Below, piece by piece: positions 61,775-64,000 of a stretch of 64,000 nt of DNA. How positions within the stretch are numbered: position 1 is the stretch's first letter; each line of letters starts with the position of its first letter. The notes beneath the pieces were generated by a model that was given only the letters and a program-made list of their open reading frames with translations, was not told the origin of the DNA and made no database searches. The stretch spans positions 3,658,001 to 3,722,000 of the forward strand of contig NZ_CP092362.2 in assembly GCF_022370635.2 (NCBI RefSeq). Reading direction: 5' to 3'. Source of the stretch: Mycolicibacterium crocinum. Its GTDB lineage: Bacteria > Actinomycetota > Actinomycetes > Mycobacteriales > Mycobacteriaceae. The position numbers and the translations under genes were made by a program.

Positions 61775-62416
61775 ATGACGTCCACCGCGCAATCCTTTGT
61801 GCCGCAGACGCACGACCTCGATCAACTGGCCGAGGCCGCCCGGACCTGCCACGGTTGCGATCTGTACCGCGACGCCGAGCAGACGGTGTTCGGCGAAGGC
61901 GCGGCCCATGCGGCCATGATGCTGGTCGGCGAGCAGCCCGGCGACCAGGAAGACCGTCGCGGTAGACCTTTCGTCGGGCCGGCGGGCAAGCTCCTGGACA
62001 AAGCGCTGGCCGCCGCCGAGGTCGACCGCGAACGCCTCTACGTCACCAACGCCGTCAAACATTTCAAGTTCACCCGCACCAGCGGGACACGGCGCATCCA
62101 CAAAACACCGAGCCGCACCGAGGTGGTCGCCTGCCGACCCTGGCTGTTCGCCGAAATCGCCTCCGTCGAACCGGAAGTCGTGGTGCTGCTGGGCGCCACC
62201 GCCGCACAAGCGTTGATGGGCAATGGTTTTCGGCTCACCGCGCATCGCGGTGAAGAGCTGCATCTACCCACTGAACCGGACCTCGGCGTGGACCCCAGCG
62301 TGGTCACCACCGCGCATCCGTCGGCGATTCTGCGCGGGCCTGCGGAGGAACGGGCGAAGAATTTCGACGCGCTTGTCGCCGATCTGAGGTTCGCCGCGGG
62401 ACTACTATCCGGCTGA
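61775..62416 (+). CDS. udgX: UdgX-type uracil-DNA glycosylase
   Basis: The product is 213 aa. It belongs to the uracil-DNA glycosylase superfamily (motif GEQPGDQEDRRGRPFVGPAG). It also has the RRIH loop (SGTRRIHKTPSR, residues 106-109) found in mycobacterial UdgX, where His109 forms a covalent bond to DNA at uracil. An N-terminal CHGC (residues 25-28) and Cys120 could bind an Fe-S cluster; I can see only three cysteines. It follows the glycosyltransferase gene by 36 nt on the same strand. Confidence 0.88.
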   Translation: MTSTAQSFVPQTHDLDQLAEAARTCHGCDLYRDAEQTVFGEGAAHAAMMLVGEQPGDQEDRRGRPFVGPAGKLLDKALAAAEVDRERLYVTNAVKHFKFTRTSGTRRIHKTPSRTEVVACRPWLFAEIASVEPEVVVLLGATAAQALMGNGFRLTAHRGEELHLPTEPDLGVDPSVVTTAHPSAILRGPAEERAKNFDALVADLRFAAGLLSG

Positions 62417-62433
62417 AGAGAAAGCGAGCGCCA

Positions 62434-63297
62434 ATGCCCGCCCCCGCCGAAAGCCTCACTGCGCGACTGCGCGACGGGCGTTCGGTGTGTTTTGCGCAGT
62501 ACGGCGCGCCCGACGGCGATGTCGTCGTCAACGCTCACGGTGGCCTGGCCTGCCGGCTGGACGTGGCCGCCGCCGACGTCGCCGCCCGCGCTGCCGGAGT
62601 GCGGCTGATCTCGCCGGATCGGCCCGGCATCGGCGGATCGGACCCCCAACCCGGCCGCACGATCCTCGATTGGACCGGCGATGTGGCCGAGCTGATGGAT
62701 CAGCTGGGCGTCGGGCCCTTCGCGGCGATGGGTTGGTCGATGGGTGGCCAGTACGCGGCCGCCCTGGCCTGGGCGCTGCCGCAACGGGTACGGCGGGTGG
62801 CGATCATCGCCGGCGTGCTGCCGTTGACCGAGGCGGGGGTGTTCGCACAGCTGCCCGCGTTCGACCGGGTGTACACCCGGCTGTCACAACGTGCGCCGTG
62901 GGTGGTCAAGCCGTGTTTCGCCGCGATGGCGCTGGCCGCGCGGCGCGCACCAGCGCTCTACGGGCGCCTCGCCGCCGCCCAACTGGGCACCGCCGACGAT
63001 GCGGTACTGCGGGACGAGGGCTACGACGAGTTCGGACGGATGTCGGCGGAGGCCCTGCGCCGCCCCGGCGGTGTCGCGGAGGACTACCGGGCGTGGATGC
63101 GACCGTGGGGCTTCGCCCCGGAACACATCACCATCCCCGTCGACGTCTGGGGCGGTCAGCAGGACGAACTGGTGAGCCACGCCTGGCCGCCCGAGCTGGC
63201 CCGCCGAATACCCGGTGCGACCCTGCACGAGCGACCCGGCGGGCACTTCCTGGCTCACCTGTACTACGCGGACATCTTCGCGAGCCTGCTGGATTAG
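62434..63297 (+). CDS. Alpha/beta hydrolase
   Basis: The protein is 287 aa. The nucleophile elbow GWSMGGQYAA and the oxyanion region NAHGGLACR are present, with a likely acidic residue in VWGGQQDELV and a His in PGGHFLAHLYY. It has a cap-like insert after residue 120. The gene follows udgX by 17 nt on the same strand. The substrate is unknown; this family includes esterases, epoxide hydrolases and haloperoxidases. Confidence 0.87.
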   Translation: MPAPAESLTARLRDGRSVCFAQYGAPDGDVVVNAHGGLACRLDVAAADVAARAAGVRLISPDRPGIGGSDPQPGRTILDWTGDVAELMDQLGVGPFAAMGWSMGGQYAAALAWALPQRVRRVAIIAGVLPLTEAGVFAQLPAFDRVYTRLSQRAPWVVKPCFAAMALAARRAPALYGRLAAAQLGTADDAVLRDEGYDEFGRMSAEALRRPGGVAEDYRAWMRPWGFAPEHITIPVDVWGGQQDELVSHAWPPELARRIPGATLHERPGGHFLAHLYYADIFASLLD

Positions 63298-64000
63298 TTG
63301 CCGAACCACCGGTTCGCGGGCGGCACCTCGGTTCCCAGCAGAGCCCCGGCCGGAGCACCCGTTTCGGTTCCGGCGGTCGCCGACCAGGCGGTGCCCGTGC
63401 ACAACAGGTCACGCGGCGCCGAGATGGTCGACGGCAGCGGAATCCCGAAGCCCGGGATGCCGGGGATCGTGATCTGCGGCGGCGAGAGCAGGGTGGCCAC
63501 ACCCTGCGCCATCGTCCCGAACAGCTGGGCCGGCGGCGTGGGCAGCGTGCCCGCGGCATCGGCGATCGGCGCCGCCGGGATCAGGCTGCCGAGACCACCC
63601 GGGGTGGGTCCGACGTAGCCGCCCGGTCCGCCCGGCAGGACAGTCGGGGGTGTCGGCGGTGTCGGCACCCGGTTGCCGCCGGGCGTGCCCGGTGTCGCCG
63701 CCGGCGGGGTCGGAACTCCCGCGCCACCACCGCCCCCGGGACCACCGGGAACCGCTGCGGGCGGCGTGCCCGGCGTGACCACGCTGTTGGTGAACGGAGT
63801 GCCCGGCACGGCGGCCGGCGGAGTGGGCAGGCCGGTGCCTCCACCGCCACCCGGACCACCCGGAACCGCACCCGGAGGCGTCGGCAGACCAGCGCCGCCA
63901 CCGCCACCCGGACCACCCGGAACCGCACCCGGAGGCGTCGGCAGACCAGCGCCGCCACCGCCACCCGGACCACCCGGAACCGCACCCGGAGGCGTCGGCA
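63294..64000 (-). CDS. Proline/glycine-rich repeat protein, partial (runs off right edge)
   Basis: The frame is open from 64000 down to the stop at 63294. The N-terminal part visible consists of Pro/Gly/Val repeats: a 19-residue unit GAVPGGPGGGGGAGLPTPP in near-perfect tandem, then more degenerate copies. A C-terminal region without repeats ends with GFGIPLPSTISAPRDLLCTG, then NRWFGN. Such low-complexity surface or secreted proteins occur in mycobacteria. The start lies outside the window and the function is unknown. Confidence 0.75.
   Translation of the reverse strand, partial: PTPPGAVPGGPGGGGGAGLPTPPGAVPGGPGGGGGAGLPTPPGAVPGGPGGGGGTGLPTPPAAVPGTPFTNSVVTPGTPPAAVPGGPGGGGGAGVPTPPAATPGTPGGNRVPTPPTPPTVLPGGPGGYVGPTPGGLGSLIPAAPIADAAGTLPTPPAQLFGTMAQGVATLLSPPQITIPGIPGFGIPLPSTISAPRDLLCTGTAWSATAGTETGAPAGALLGTEVPPANRWFGN
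63844..64000 (-). repeat. 57-bp tandem coding repeat
   Basis: A 57-bp unit (19 codons) repeats with starts at 63844, 63901 and 63958, with identical sequence at the bases compared, and continues past the right edge. Identity at the DNA level, not only in protein, points to recent expansion by slippage or unequal recombination, so copy number may vary between strains. Confidence 0.85.

Noticed and set aside
63844..64000. CRISPR array
   Set aside because: The repeats are contiguous, without unique spacers, are a multiple of 3 in length (57 bp) and code for an uninterrupted Pro/Gly protein.

Overview
The window is a GC-rich actinobacterial chromosome segment, almost certainly from a mycobacterium, probably a fast-growing Mycolicibacterium-type species. 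The evidence is an MmpS/MmpL pair, a MceA-F operon, a two-domain LysX, an LpqH-type lipoprotein, a 13E12-type DUF222/HNH gene, and a gene order I recognise from the Mycobacterium tuberculosis Rv1635c-Rv1659 block, here read in reverse. Synteny statements are from memory, not from an alignment.

Conserved backbone, left to right: argH-argG-argR-argF-argD-argB-argJ-argC (minus strand, nearly every junction a 4-nt overlap), then pheT-pheS; a rhomboid-like protein with a class III nucleotidyl cyclase; an MpaB/DUF2236 oxygenase; tsnR-like-rplT-rpmI-infC; a DUF1844 protein; lysX; a membrane esterase; a small conserved protein; an SDR; uvrA; a metallo-beta-lactamase-fold hydrolase; a universal stress protein; a GT-C mannosyltransferase-like protein; udgX; and an alpha/beta hydrolase. 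A Pro/Gly-rich repeat protein runs off the right edge and an unknown membrane protein runs off the left edge.

Three accessory blocks interrupt this backbone. (1) About 12.9-30.2 kb: an FMN glutamate-synthase-like gene; a DUF222/HNH gene hit by two insertion sequences, one of which is itself hit by a third; ferredoxin plus a phytoene-desaturase-like flavoenzyme; a TetR regulator; and a six-gene mceA-F operon without YrbE permease genes. The same inverted-repeat motif (GTCA-N4-TGAC) lies before the flavoenzyme/TetR pair and, twice, before mceA, so one regulator probably controls both. (2) About 33.1-38.8 kb: an acyl-CoA dehydrogenase, a lipoprotein and a three-subunit molybdenum hydroxylase translationally coupled to the end of the ribosomal infC operon. 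(3) About 50.9-59.4 kb: duplicated fragments of the MBL hydrolase, a beta-propeller lipoprotein, a MarR-mmpS-mmpL efflux-type locus, an LpqH-like lipoprotein, a CD225-like plus DUF2752 membrane pair and CorA.

The most striking structure is the nest at 14.6-20.4 kb. An ISL3-family element sits on the start codon of the DUF222/HNH gene (8-bp target duplication). An IS256-family element sits in the middle of that gene (about 9-bp duplication). An IS110-family element sits inside the IS256 transposase. Removing each in turn restores an intact reading frame (444 aa for the HNH protein, 451 aa for the IS256 transposase). The IS110 leader contains what looks like its bridge RNA. An 11-bp stem encloses a loop with a 9-nt match to one side of the occupied target and the complement of 5 nt on the other side, and a second segment matches both ends of the element.
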